This document shows, one piece after another, positions 24,841-39,518 of a stretch of 64,000 bases of DNA; within the stretch, counting starts at the first letter, position 1, and each line of letters begins with the position of its first letter. Source of the DNA: Pyxicephalus adspersus (taxonomy: Eukaryota > Chordata > Amphibia > Anura > Pyxicephalidae); the NCBI RefSeq assembly GCF_032062135.1, contig NC_092860.1, forward strand, positions 125,677,455 through 125,741,454, given 5' to 3'. Below the pieces are notes generated by a model. The model saw nothing but the letters and a program-made list of their open reading frames with translations. It had not been told where the DNA came from and searched no databases. The position numbers were made by a program, and so were the translations under genes.

Positions 24841-24914
24841 GTAAATGTTGGAGATATATTAAAAATAAATGGCACAGAGTATATACCCGCTGACACTATT
24901 CTGCTCTCATCAAG
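24841..24914 (+). CDS. atp8a1: atp8a1 alternative exon A (VNVGDILKINGTEYIPAD)
   Basis: This 74-nt exon encodes VNVGDILKINGTEYIPAD then TILLSS plus the first two bases of a Ser codon. It is homologous in position, length and phase to the exon at 25505. It forms the actuator-domain strand segment with the conserved 'PAD...LSS' just before the DGET exon. The acceptor is tttctttcag and the donor is gtagag, a weaker site. Joining it to 17915 and 27339 keeps the frame. I recall a mammalian ATP8A1 isoform with a closely similar VNVGDI segment, unverified here. Because 74 is not a multiple of three, using both copies would shift the frame. Confidence 0.9.
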
Positions 24915-25504
24915 GTAGAGATGCCTGCTGTTGGTAACACTATAAAGTCTGGTTTCTCTACCCTGTTCTGACTTCCATTATTGCAAGGAAATAAGGAATA
25001 ACAAGAGTGTTGCTTCCAGATTTGGCTTTGTCAAACCATTCTTTTTGGAATTCTGGTGCACTGCACATAAAAATTTATATACTGTTTTTCTTTATTTCCA
25101 TGAAGTTCTAAAATTCAGTCCATCCAATTATGGTTGTTTTCCAAATCTGGTTTATAACTGGGTCTGTATTTTGTATTTAGTATAGTAGTTAAAATGTGTA
25201 TATAAAATGTGTATATAGAATGGCTTAGGAATTTGCCAGAACAATCGTACAGTAGTTTGGGTAGCTAAGCAATAGTAATTTTGTATTATGCTGGGTATGT
25301 TTTCTTATACCTATTGCCTTCTCATTCATTTACTTTCGTGACCCAGTTACAAACATAGGATGGAAACATCAGTCTATCTTTCTCTCTCCCCCCCCCCCCT
25401 TAACCTACAAATACCCGTCCATGGTTAATATTTCAATTTCTGTCTCTGTCTTCTTTGTTTACCATTGTTTTCCTTTCCAATCATGTTCGTGTCGGGATAC
25501 TTAG
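24915..25504 (+). other. atp8a1: intron between the two alternative exons
   Basis: This 590-base interval separates the paired 74-nt exons. It holds a poly-C run at 25388-25399 within a pyrimidine tract (tctttctctctccccccc). The immediate acceptor of the second exon (gtgtcgggatacttag) is poor in pyrimidines. No other feature is seen. Confidence 0.7.
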
Positions 25505-25578
25505 GTGGCTATAGGGGAGATAGTGAAAGTGACCAATGGGGAATATCTCCCAGCTGACCTCATCAGTCTTTCATCCAG
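25505..25578 (+). CDS. atp8a1: atp8a1 alternative exon B (VAIGEIVKVTNGEYLPAD)
   Basis: This 74-nt exon encodes VAIGEIVKVTNGEYLPAD then LISLSS plus two bases of a Ser codon. It differs from the human canonical segment (VAVGEIVKVTNGEHLPAD) at two positions. It shares length, phase and the PAD/LSS motif with the exon at 24841. The acceptor is gggatacttag and the donor is gtcaga, both weaker than most sites in this gene, as often seen for regulated exons. The frame continues in exon 27339 ([10 protein letters not shown]). It is one of an apparent mutually exclusive pair. Confidence 0.93.
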
Positions 25579-28103
<2,525 letters not shown>

Positions 28104-28231
28104 GGTCTGTCGCTGACTGCTGAGATGAAGGACATTGACACGCTGATGAGCTTGTCTGGCAAAATTGAATGTGAAAGCCCAAACAGACATCTTTATGATT
28201 TCAATGGAAACATCAGGCTGGATGGACATGG
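28104..28231 (+). CDS. atp8a1: atp8a1 exon: A-domain (ECESPNRHLYDF)
   Basis: This 128-nt exon encodes GLSLTAEMKDIDTLMSLSGK then IECESPNRHLYDFNGNIRLD and GH plus two bases of Gly. The second half is nearly invariant among ATP8A proteins; the first half (human GLPATSDIKDVDSLMRISGR) is more divergent, as is usual between classes of vertebrates. The acceptor is tgtcttcag and the donor is gtatgt. The start phase is 0 and the last codon is completed at 39407. Confidence 0.95.
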
Positions 28232-29892
28232 GTATGTAATTGAACTTTCGGACGATTTGGCATTAAATCCTAGATCTATGTGTGTATATAAAATAATGAA
28301 TTGATCATCCAGTTTAGCAGTGTTGGATTTGCAAAGGCAAATATGCTAAAACCTAGATCCCCATCTGTTTTCCATGGTCACATTGCAACACACCTCAACT
28401 GTACACACTTCTCTGGAGTAATACAACCCAATACAACCAGCTGATTACTGTTCTGTCAACTCTTCAATAATAATAATCAACTGAAAAATAAGAAAACTTC
28501 CCTTTTCTCCAGTTTTCATAAAACAAAATATTGAGTTTATGACAGGTACACTTTTTCATATTATTTATGCTTTACCTCTGTCAAGGCCATATCAGTGATG
28601 TGTGATAGGGCAGCTTACATGCTCATCACCTCCATGGTATCAGATTTTGCTCACTCAGACAGTGTTATGATTGAGTATTGAATTTCACGCCTGTGATAAA
28701 ACAAATGAAGTTCTTTGTCTTGTAAAGGTCAGCATGCCCAGAATTTGATGAGAAAATATTACAATTCACCAAATCCTCATTCAACCAAATATTAGGAGCA
28801 CTGGAGGTCATTTTAATGCAGAATATTCCATTCAGTATTCATAGAATATGAGCTTTATTGTCTGGAGCATTGTGGGGGTAATATTAATAAGAATTTGTCT
28901 AAATAAAAATAAGTGACAAATATTTTTCAATTTGTCTCCAAACAATGTTTTTTGCATAATATCTCAGCTATGTTTGAACAAGGCCTGGTTAATTTAAATC
29001 AGATTATCCATGTGTGCTCATATATTAGTAAACCTTGTTCCTGGTATTGTTGAATTGTTAACAATTATACATGGAACATCCATGTATCATTACTATGTCA
29101 TTTTCTTTTTACTTATGCAAGTTCTGTTTCCTTCTCTGTGTTGCTGTATAGTAGGTTTGCTCCCATTTAATGAAATCGGCTAACCCATTGAAAACAATGA
29201 ACTCGTGGCTGTTTTCTTATGGTAACAATTAGTAAGGCATAACTAAACCTCTGGTACTCGTCTAACCCAGTTCTATCGCTAGGTGCTGCCATCCTTATCC
29301 TTTTCTTCATCTATTTTTGTGATCTTAGGCAATTATGATTAGCCTAGCCGGGATGATGTAACTCCCATGCAGGCGTGTAGTAGTTCTTCACTCCCAGCAT
29401 GCTCATGGTTTCTCTGGCAGTCATATGCAGCTCAGCAAACTGTGACAACTGGGCAGCAATCAAGGCAGGTAAGAATGTTTACTGGGAAAGGGAAATCGCC
29501 AGTCCCTTTCTACAATAACCAATTTGCTGATCAACTGTTTTTCAAAGTGGAAATTTAGTTCTGCTTTAAGTAAAAGGCAGAGGATTAGCAAATTAAGTTT
29601 GTTCATTCTGCGTGTCTAACTTGGAAGTAATAAACAGATGAAATTTGAAAGAATGGTTTCATAATAAAAATCATCTTTTGGATAGTAATTAGTCTGATTT
29701 AGGTTGACATAAAGAAGTTTCTTATCACTTTGACGTGCAGGTGAAAAGTAAGCCATTTATAGGCACATTAGTAGGAAATCAAGTTAATGGATCACTTTGG
29801 AAAAGTCCACTTGACCCAGCCAGCTGTTTTATTCATATTAATGGGAGAAGCCTAATGGCATAAACCTGTGAAGTTCCCTTTACTTCAGGGAG

Positions 29893-30164
29893 TCATAGAA
29901 GGAGTAGTCAGCTCTGTTTGTACAATTCATAGAAGGAGTAGTCAGCTCTGTTTGTACAATTCATAGAAGGAGTAGTCAGCTCTGTTTGTACAATTCATAG
30001 AAGGAGTAGTCAGCTCTGTTTGTACAATTCATAGAAGGAGTAGTCAGCTCTGTTTGTACAATTCATAGAAGGAGTAGTCAGCTCTGTTTGTACAATTCAT
30101 AGAAGGAGTAGTCAGCTCTGTTTGTACAATTCATAGAAGGAGTAGTCAGCTCTGTTTGTACAAT
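29893..30164. repeat. Perfect 34-bp minisatellite, 8 copies
   Basis: A 34-bp unit beginning tcatagaaggagtagtcagc and ending gtttgtacaat repeats eight times without a base change (8 x 34 = 272 bp). Complete identity suggests very recent expansion. The array lies 300 bp upstream of the sequencing gap. It has no coding significance, being deep in an intron. Confidence 0.95.
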
Positions 30165-30463
30165 TCACTTATATTTTGATAATTTTATATCTGAGGTTAG
30201 TTTATGCTTTCATAGCTGTTGTGGGTTTTTTTCCCCCTCCTCAAAAGGGCCGATGCAGCAATCCTCTTGTCTCCCATGAGTACAGGTACAAATGTAGATC
30301 ATCATACACCTTTTACTTGGATGCGTTTACATTGGTAAAAAAGCCACTGTGGGAGGGGAGAACACCTGATAAGAGCCTGCAATGTAATTCAGAACAAGTA
30401 CACAGATAAGGACTTGTGACTTTTCTGATAAGTGTACATGCTAATCAAAAACTAAAAAAGATT

Positions 30464-31159
30464 NNNNNNNNNNNNNNNNNNNNNNNNNNNNNNNNNNNNN
30501 NNNNNNNNNNNNNNNNNNNNNNNNNNNNNNNNNNNNNNNNNNNNNNNNNNNNNNNNNNNNNNNNNNNNNNNNNNNNNNNNNNNNNNNNNNNNNNNNNNNN
30601 NNNNNNNNNNNNNNNNNNNNNNNNNNNNNNNNNNNNNNNNNNNNNNNNNNNNNNNNNNNNNNNNNNNNNNNNNNNNNNNNNNNNNNNNNNNNNNNNNNNN
30701 NNNNNNNNNNNNNNNNNNNNNNNNNNNNNNNNNNNNNNNNNNNNNNNNNNNNNNNNNNNNNNNNNNNNNNNNNNNNNNNNNNNNNNNNNNNNNNNNNNNN
30801 NNNNNNNNNNNNNNNNNNNNNNNNNNNNNNNNNNNNNNNNNNNNNNNNNNNNNNNNNNNNNNNNNNNNNNNNNNNNNNNNNNNNNNNNNNNNNNNNNNNN
30901 NNNNNNNNNNNNNNNNNNNNNNNNNNNNNNNNNNNNNNNNNNNNNNNNNNNNNNNNNNNNNNNNNNNNNNNNNNNNNNNNNNNNNNNNNNNNNNNNNNNN
31001 NNNNNNNNNNNNNNNNNNNNNNNNNNNNNNNNNNNNNNNNNNNNNNNNNNNNNNNNNNNNNNNNNNNNNNNNNNNNNNNNNNNNNNNNNNNNNNNNNNNN
31101 NNNNNNNNNNNNNNNNNNNNNNNNNNNNNNNNNNNNNNNNNNNNNNNNNNNNNNNNNNN
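30464..31159. other. Assembly gap (696 N)
   Basis: These are unresolved bases. The apparent open frames that span the gap are artefacts of translating N. The minisatellite just upstream may be related to the assembly break. Confidence 0.99.
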
Positions 31160-31888
31160 TAACTAGCTGAACCACATTAGGTTTGCCGAAACCTTGTTTA
31201 TTGTAGATAACTTCCTGTTCAGTTTCTATTGGTTTAGCCACTTGTTGTCTTATTAGAAGGGGATGTGACGGTTGCCATTTCAGTGTGGCAACTCCCTAGT
31301 AGGGGGTGAAAAATTCCAATTATGAAGTCCCTGCACATGGCAGAATCAGTCATACAGATATTTTTATTAAGCGGGTTTACATCTACGCTTAGTAAACCTA
31401 ACTACACTAGAAAATTCACTGTCTAAGCAGTGAATAAAAACAACATTGACAAGTTCAGTGGATTTTGATACCTAGTTTGATGCAGTAATATGTAAATGTT
31501 AATTTTTTTTTCTATTCTTATGAAGTTACAATAGGTAGGACAACGCTGACCCTGCACTTTCCCCAGTTCTGCTCAGGGAATAAAATATATCAAAAAAATA
31601 ATGATTATCTAATCCAAGGCTGCAATCAATTTTTTTGTGTTACTTCCCTTTATAGATTCACAGGTGAGATAGTGGTATTTTATGAAGCAGCTATAACCTT
31701 TTCTTAGTGGTTTTACAACATAACTACTAGCTGCAAAGAAAACACAGTGTGAGTACCTCTATCTACTCTTTATACCATTCAGCTTTGACTGGTTGCTTTT
31801 CTTGTCAAACATTGAACAGCAGTAATTCAAGTTTTTCAGCATTCTGTTCACTTCTTACATGCTATTCAAATGTCTGGAATGTGAAGAT

Positions 31889-32147
31889 GTTGGAAAAGAT
31901 CTTAAAATTTCCAACAACAAAACTATAATGTGTGTACACAGCCTGAGGGTAGTACTGTATCTAAATATTTAATTGCTCCTTCACCCTTCATTTAAGAAAA
32001 GGACTGACAATTACCTGCAAAGGATCAATAGGAAGGAAATGTTTTACAGCCTCTGACTTAAAATTGTTGGTTTTAATTCAAGGAGTACCCATATACGAAA
32101 TGTTCCTGCAGTAGGTTGAGTAGCGGGAAAAAAAACTACCTGGGAGC
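31889..32147. repeat. Left arm of a ~259-bp inverted duplication
   Basis: This arm is the reverse complement of 33509-33766 with roughly nine in ten bases matching by eye. Shared landmarks include 'aattgctccttcacccttca' and 'aggagtacccatatac'. It includes a decayed MITE end (aatgtgtgtacacagcc) plus non-MITE flank. About 1.36 kb of unrelated sequence separates the arms. Confidence 0.85.
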
Positions 32148-33508
32148 CCTGGGAGAATTGCTTTTAAATAATTTTACTTCTGATAATAAAGTTTTATATT
32201 TAAATTCCCAACAAGCTGCTGACTCATTATGGAAGGTGCATGTTTCAGGGCTGTAAACTTCTATCCCTTCCTCACTTTTTAGTAAGTTTCTGACCTCAAA
32301 TATTTAGCATAAATCAGGACTCTTGAGTCAACAAGCACAAGGCCTGTAATTCCACCCTGAAGATTGATCTCCAAAACTGAACTTTGGGCAGAATAACAAG
32401 AAATGAAACACAAATGAAGCTTAATTCGTAAATGTATTTTATGTTGGAGAATTTTACTTGAATTTAGTCTCTGTAAAACAATTGGGCTAGGAGAGGGAAG
32501 GACCTATTGGGTGTTCTATGTTCTAATGTGCTGACAGAAGGAGATTGCAGAGAGATGACCTAGTCATTCTTCTGCTGCTCTTGCACTTTCCATTCACAGG
32601 CTGGGGGCACAGAGGAGGTTGAGCAACACAGACCTGCAACACAGAAAAGTTCTTTCTTACCTGCAACACAGAAAAGTTTTGTCACGAGACTGGCTGTGTT
32701 GTGTACATAAAATAAAAATAATTTAGCATGTTTTATTGATCATAAAATAAAAAAAATACATTATTTTCTGACGTCTACTAACCTCTGCACAATATATCTC
32801 TTTGCCATGTTTCAACTAATAAGATCATGATATAAAAGTTTGAATATTAGCTACAAAATTAACAAACATTTGTTTTTTATCCACCCACCATCTTACCCTA
32901 CCTATAGTAGCTATCTGTAGGTGGCTTCCCTTCAAATTTGGAAAGGTTCAGCAATAAGGTAAAGACAATAAAAAAGGAAATAAACCAGGTAAAGAGCTTA
33001 ATTATTTATTATAAATGGTTTCTATTGTTGCTGATTTTATGCTACTAATATTTGTGACCAAACTGGTTCTACTACTGGCATTACTGTGCAAGTAAAGTGC
33101 CATTTAACCATATATTGTCCGAGTACCGGGCTGCTGTTTTTTTCATATTTCAAAAGAGATATGTTTTAACTAATAAATTATCGAGCAGCTGTAGTGTTTA
33201 AAACATTAAAGCACACTGAATGTGGAACGTTTTAGGTCATTCTTCCAGTTTTGGCCATAGCAAAATACTGCATTCTGATTATATATGAGATCTTTTTTTC
33301 TTTCATACAAAAATCGGCAAATTTCAGAAAGCTTAAAAAACAAACCACTTCCTTGAGGTGTAATATGATGTGATGGGTTAGGACCATTGACAGAGTGAAT
33401 GGATATGTTGGGAAAATTTTCCCATGAGCAGTGAGTGGTGTGTCAAGGTTGCCCTTTCTGACCATAGAACCATTATTATGATCCATTTACTCTGCCTAGG
33501 ATATTACA

Positions 33509-33766
33509 GCTCCCAGGTAGGTTTTTTCCCCACTACTCAACCTACTGCAAGAACATTTTGTATATGGGTACTCCTTGAATTAAAACCAACAATTTTAAGT
33601 CCGAGGCTGTAAACATTTCCTTCCTATTGACCCTTTACAGGTAATTGTCAGTCCTTTTCTTAAATGAAGGGTGAAGGAGCAATTAAATATTTAGATACAG
33701 TATTACTCTCAGGATGTGTACACACATTATATTTTTGTCATTGAAAATTTTAAGATCTTTTCCAAC
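33509..33766. repeat. Right arm of the ~259-bp inverted duplication
   Basis: This arm is the inverse counterpart of 31889-32147. It runs from 'gctcccaggtaggttttttc' through 'tgaagggtgaaggagcaatt' into the left end of the MITE at 33711. Because the MITE is complete on this side and truncated on the other, this arm is probably the source copy. Confidence 0.85.
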
Positions 33767-34020
33767 AACAAAACATGGAAAGCTGAATGAACAAGCTCTG
33801 TACATACAGCACCATTCTGGTCTATAGGGAGGGTAACGGGGAGAACAACGAGTGACACCCCACTGCATTCTCCTCTCTTTACTTCCATTGCGGTGGTTCA
33901 TCTTCTGTCATTTGTGGATCTGACAGGACAGATCTATGAACAACCTCAGACGTCCGCTGTACACTCATCAGATACTCGTGCAAGACAGGTCAGAATCATC
34001 TGACGTGTGTACCTAGCCTT
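33711..34020. mobile_element. MITE, 'tacacac' family
   Basis: The left end 'aggatgtgtacacacattat' and right end 'atctgacgtgtgtacctagc' are inverted repeats. The interior carries the family segments 'acatacagcaccattctg' and 'ctattatg'-like GC-rich core with 'gatctgacaggacag'. The ends are decayed relative to the 11080 and 40221 copies. Confidence 0.7.
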
Positions 34021-34570
34021 AGGATTTAAGGATTTAGTTTTTTTTTGGGTTTAGTGTATACCAAGATTATACTGTTACCTCTTTTTTTTAACCTTTTCTT
34101 TGATATGTCTATTCAAAGCTTGACACTGGCCTATTTTTGTATTACGCAGCTATACCATGTTTTGTGTTATTTGCAATTGTACTTGGGATCCTTACCCAAA
34201 ACTGATTTTGTGTTTCACACCAGCAGTTCAAGGCACCTGCTAGCTCTATCTCTAGGGCACCATGTGGGCGCTCTGACTTTTTATCATTCAGTTTCAATGC
34301 ATATTTTATACCTATGATAAATTCTGTAAAGGAAACTCACATCTTTGTCTTTTTGCTTAAAGATCGTAACAGAGCTATAACTACTATCACATTGCTGTGA
34401 CTGAAGCTGAATAGCTTTAACTAGCAATATGACAGCTGATGATGCTTTTACCAGACACTTTTGCTTTTTATTTATTTTTACAGATTACCGAACCTTGTCA
34501 GTTTTAAACTTGGATTTAGTCCTTCTAGTGAATGGTCTGAGCTTATTTAACTGATTGGATCTTTTGGATT

Positions 34571-34663
34571 AGATTTCACCATTATTTAGAAGCTGTTTGA
34601 ACTAGATTGGATCAAAATTTGCAGTAGATTTCACCATTATTTAGAAGCTGTTTGAACTAGATT
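34571..34663. repeat. Two-copy direct repeat, period 55
   Basis: A 38-bp block beginning agatttcaccattatttaga occurs at 34571 and again, unchanged, at 34626. It is a short tandem duplication in an intron with no further meaning seen. Confidence 0.85.
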
Positions 34664-35869
34664 TGATTTTTCTATGCTTATCCTCATTTATGTTTCCAAC
34701 ATGCCCAGATTTATGTTACTTCTGGAAAGACTATATTCGCAAGTATTCTAATCTTCTTTTTTTTTATCCATTAGTGATCATAATAACGGTATCCTAGTGA
34801 TTAGAAAGTCAAACTTGGTATCCTAACAACCCTAAGGCATGGGTGTTCATCAGTGGGTCAGCCTTCACAAAATACTAAAACTCCAACTAAACTTTCAGTT
34901 TAAATTTGCTTCAAGTTGAACTAAACCTAAGAATATAATAAATTTGAGCAGGAGTGCTTTTTATTGCAGTAGGGACATAACTATGTCTGCCTTTTCACAA
35001 TCTTTTATCGGAAATACACTTCATGCCCAGCTCAATGTGTTCCGATCCTGACATAAGTGCAGAGAATGATTAAACTCCATTCGTTCTCATTCTGGTCTGC
35101 TCCATCAATAAGGCAAAAAAATCCAGAATGTGGGAATAGATTGGGTTAAGATGTCGGTGCCAGCAAAGGAACAAATAGTTCCACTTTAATATATTCTAGG
35201 TGGTTCAAACAAAAGGTATCCAAAGTCTTATGGTTTCTGTTCTGCAGCAGCAGCCTGACCACTGCCAGCATGGTGAGAGAAGAACCCCTGCTCTGTGTGT
35301 AGAATCTGTTGTCTCTTGTCAGAGGTCCAACACCACCGGATCTATAGCTCTTCATTCAATATTCTCCATGCTCATTGCTGTTTGGAGAACTTTAGCTCTG
35401 ACTTAGCTCTGGCAGGGAACTTTTAGGACCTCTGCAGGATGTTTTTACATCGTTTGTTTTGATGCAACTGGAAGGTGTTTACACTATTTAAACTAAAGTT
35501 TAGTTGAGCTATAAGCTTCAGTTTTTAGTTTGTAGTTCTGGATGTTTTGTCTTTTACATTTGGAGTTCGTATGCTTAATCATTTCTGTAAATCCATTTCC
35601 TGCATGGCATCGCAGCAGATAAGATCCTGGATTCAGAATAATATAATTTCTTGCTGTGTGAGTGTGCTGCTTGGTATGGTTTCCTGTTCTTTACAACATA
35701 TGCGGTGTGTTCTTCTACTGCCTTTGGTGTGCCAGTGCGTAAAATGCTCCCTCTGCTGGCTAAAGCATTTATTTCTGGCTGTGAGACTTTGTTATTATTA
35801 TTATTCTTACCCTAACCGCTAAGCCCGTAATTTCTCGCACTAAATATTTTTGCTCTTTTGGTCAACCCC

Positions 35870-36048
35870 GTATTTTTTCGCCTACACTAAAATCCCCACT
35901 TACCTGGTCCCGTTGTGCTAATCCAGCGTCGGTTCCGTGTTCCAGCGTCGGGTCCATGTTCCAGCGTCGTCCTCCAAAAAAAAAATTTCATGAAAACCTG
36001 TGACGCTTTTGGAACAGAAATCTAGAAATCAGTGTAACGCTCAGGTGG
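35870..36048. mobile_element. Possible MITE end ('cgctcaggtggttaa')
   Basis: The segment has three near-repeats of 'ttccagcgtcg' (35934-35968) and ends 'gtaacgctcaggtggttaa', which resembles the TTAA-adjacent end of a common frog repeat from memory. The left boundary is not clear and the call is tentative. It directly precedes a LINE-tail fragment. Confidence 0.35.
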
Positions 36049-36150
36049 TTAATAAACAGGATTTATATATAGTGCTAACATATAAGGGCTGCATATGACC
36101 GATAGATAGACAGTGACACAGGAGGAGGAGAGGACCCTGCCCCCAAAAGC
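36048..36150 (-). mobile_element. L2-like LINE 3'-tail fragment
   Basis: In reverse orientation this matches about 1165-1275: 'aataaacaggatttatatat', 'gctaacatat' and 'gacagtgacacaggaggagg' followed by agaggaccctgcccc. Only the non-coding 3' end is present. Confidence 0.65.
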
Positions 36151-39100
36151 ATGAATGAAAGAATGAACTCCTTATTGTTTTTTTTGGCTCCTCATGAGTG
36201 TCATTAAGCACGCGTGATATACAGATCTAGTGGTCTGTTCATAACATGTAATGGTTTCTTAATTATGCCCCCCCTCCCCAAAAAAAAAAAGAAGAAAAAG
36301 GGTCATCAGCAAGTGTTTAAATACAAAATAGTTGATTTTCCCACCAGGTGGATGGGTGACCTTAAAAAAACTTACACCTATTATTTTCTAAATTTATCAG
36401 AAAAGATCAGAACCTCTGGTTTGTTGGTTGTTGTCTGTTTCCCTTGCAGTAGTGATCTGGTTGCTAAATGACAGTTTTGTTTCATCTAAAACCCCTTTAG
36501 GGGTGATAGTTAACCTAACACTGTAAAATGATTTCTACCCATATGTAATTCCAGGTGATTCTGCAAACTTTATACCTTACAATGCATTATCTTCTTACAG
36601 GTAAATTAAGACATGCATATGGGGTTCTCATTAATAACCTAACACTAACTCATTTGTTATTTCCAAACATAGATCCAAACATAGTATCTAGCTTCATTCT
36701 TTTTGGCAGCCATATATTTTACAGTAAGAGTGTTTTACAATAAATGGTGGGATATATACCTCCTACATTTCTACAATTTGGTAACCCCGTGCTTTTACTT
36801 TATACAAAGGAGCAGGGGAAACATGCAGAGGTTTAAAGCCTGCTCTCTATGGAAAAACAAAGGGTTTAGCCTTGTGGTAATTTCAAGCAATGCAAAGTGG
36901 AGTTTATTATAATTTTTAAATTTTAGATATTTTTATTTTTTCCAAAAGTACATATGTATGAAACATTTACAGGACAGTCACAGTAAGGAACTTTTGCTTA
37001 GAAAAAAAACAAACTTTCATGCATTTAATGGAATACTTGTGTTTTAATTTCAACTCTGTCAGGAGAATTTAGCAATCTGTATGGTAGATGGCCTAGATAT
37101 TGCTGATCGCTCATCCAGGGATGTATAAATAATGTATCAGCATGGTCTAACAAGGCTGAAAATAGACCATCAGACACTCTGGAAATGCAAGAAAAACGTT
37201 GCTGACGTATTGTTGATAACATTGAAACTGGGGAAATCTGCAGTACATTTAAATGACATATACTGGAACCAATTTTTCATCTCTGTAATGGAAGAAAGCA
37301 CTGTTTTATTAGCCTATTTTATTAAGGGTTGGCTAGGATGGCCTAAATATACTGGCCAATACAACAGATATTTTTTATAAATTACATCGCAAGACAACAA
37401 GTCCTCTTTAAAATCTCGTCAGTCTGTGTCTTATCTGACTCTGTGCACTGTTTTCCCCTGGTTTCGGCCCCTGGACCCCCTGGCTCAACCAAACACATAA
37501 CATAATGGTGATGCTTGTGAGCACTTTTAAAGTGTAAATTTATATAAATTAAATGCCAGACCTAACTATATAGTTATATTACCTTTACAATCTAATGAAA
37601 AGTCTTAAGCTTGCATCTTGGTTCAGAAATATTTAGTATGTGTATTTTATTTTTTTTAATGATTCTCTAAACTTTTATTTTGTTTTTTATTCAGATAGAC
37701 TTCTTCCTATTCCATGGGGAATATGTGGTGTATTTGGTATATTCTGAAATTATTGTTCTGATAAAATATTCCATTTGAATATAATGTAGTTTCTGTTTAC
37801 GCAGCAGGTGTAGCCTTAAGCGCCCTTTGTATGCTTCCTTTGTGTCCTTGCCTTGTGTTCAGAAATTCTCTGTGCATATATTATACTTACAATAAAAATG
37901 AACCAAAATTAATATACCTTCCATTTAATCCTGTTAGTACTATTGTTAGGTTTTAAAATTGAATGTGTATCTAATCTTAAAAAAACAAAAATATATTATA
38001 ATGCAGCTTACCTATTCTTTGATATGATGCGGTGTCTGTATTCGGTTTTTTCCATCTTGTTATCCTGCAAATACCACATTTCGTGAGCCTGGATGACAAC
38101 ACTATTAACACCTATATCTATGGAGGAAGGCCTAGTTCCAATCACTTTCATATGGACAGCAAGCTTGTCTTTGTCATTTTATCTCCATTACATATGGGTT
38201 GGCAATATAGTTTGCAAGGAAAAGGATTCCTTGTGCTTTTACCTTATATGAAGTGACCCAGACACAGACAAGATTGGTCAAAAAATGTAATGCAGGACTA
38301 GTTAGCTGTAATAAATTAAATTTTGTATTCTGGGGTTAGAAAATCCTTTAATTCTGCAATTTAGTGTTGTGTGTCTGTCTGTCCTCACAGATTGTGTAGC
38401 ATATTAACATCATTGTACTCGTAGCCTGACTAACCAAAGGGACATTGCTGGACATTTCCCATACAATTAATTTGCTGTATAAGCAGTTTGTAGTAAATGT
38501 ACGGTTAGTCACTTATTTTTCTGTACTTAGGGGTTGCAGTACATTTTTTTGTTTTATTTTTGTTACCAGTTGGGAACACATTGCTGAATATCTCAAATTA
38601 CTATATTAATTGGAAAGTGTTGAATCTCTTGGATTGTAAATCCTTTTATATGATAGTATTTAGTCAAGATATTTGACATAACGTGTTCACACTCAAAAGC
38701 TAAATACAATTTGTATGTTTTTGGTGCCAAAAAGTTGCCAGTGCAGGATTTTTAGTGCCCCCTACACCTGGGCTGACTCTAAAGGTAAACTCTACCCTCA
38801 CAAGATCTAAAACATAATCTAAGCACAAAATTATTCACCTGACAGTCATTAGTGAAAGTATAGTCAGGTTATATAGGGTTTTTCTTCTCTTACTGAGACC
38901 GGCAATGCTACCTGCACAAGGTTGTGAGTATGAAACATGTCTTACAGCTGACTAAAATTAATTTGTGTATGTAATGAATAGTGTGAGGCCATTATCACTA
39001 CTGTATGAGGATGGCCTAGTTTGTTGCTGACATTTCTAATATTTAACTTACATGAGTTTTCCCTTCTGACTTTACACATATGTAAATTACTTTATTTGGA

Positions 39101-39406
39101 GTCTTTAAACTGGCAGTGCAGCTTTTGTGCTTGTTGGGTAACAAAAATTAAACAGACAAATGATGAACAATGACTGGAGGTGACCAATAGATGACATGCT
39201 TTTTAAAAATAATGATTACCATATGTTTTAAAATGAAGGTCAAAGTACTAGAACAGCTACTACCGTAGTTCAATAGAGGAACCCAATGTTGTGCTTAATA
39301 TGAAGCAGGCCTTCTAAAGAGCAATTGTTCTTGTCAAAAATCAGATTCTTATTTGCATGTGATGGTAGTTATTGTCAGGAAATCCTTATTTGTCTTTCTC
39401 TTCCAG

Positions 39407-39518
39407 GACTGTCCCACTGGGCCCAGACCAGATCCTTCTGAGAGGAGCTCAGCTGAGAAATACCCAATGGGTCCATGGAATAGTTGTTTACACAGGCCAT
39501 GACACAAAACTCATGCAG
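39407..39518 (+). CDS. atp8a1: atp8a1 exon: A-domain end ([20 protein letters not shown])
   Basis: This 112-nt exon completes a Gly codon, then encodes [20 protein letters not shown] followed by [17 protein letters not shown]. This is the last strand set of the actuator domain leading to TM3. It differs from the recalled human segment by A to P in 'LGPDQ'. The acceptor is ctcttccag and the donor is gtaata. The phase is 2 in and 0 out. Confidence 0.96.

Larger units (their letters stand above)
28232..39406 (+). other. atp8a1: long atp8a1 intron with an assembly gap
   Basis: No atp8a1 exon is missing here, because the flanking exons join in phase and in the order of the known protein. The intron holds a perfect minisatellite, the N gap, an inverted duplication, a MITE, a short tandem duplication, a LINE-tail fragment and a MITE-like end, each listed separately. 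The remainder, including 36150-39400, shows nothing recognisable. Confidence 0.7.

Noticed and set aside
30416..31241. Long open frames on both strands (248 and 266 codons)
   Set aside because: They consist almost entirely of untranslated N from the assembly gap.
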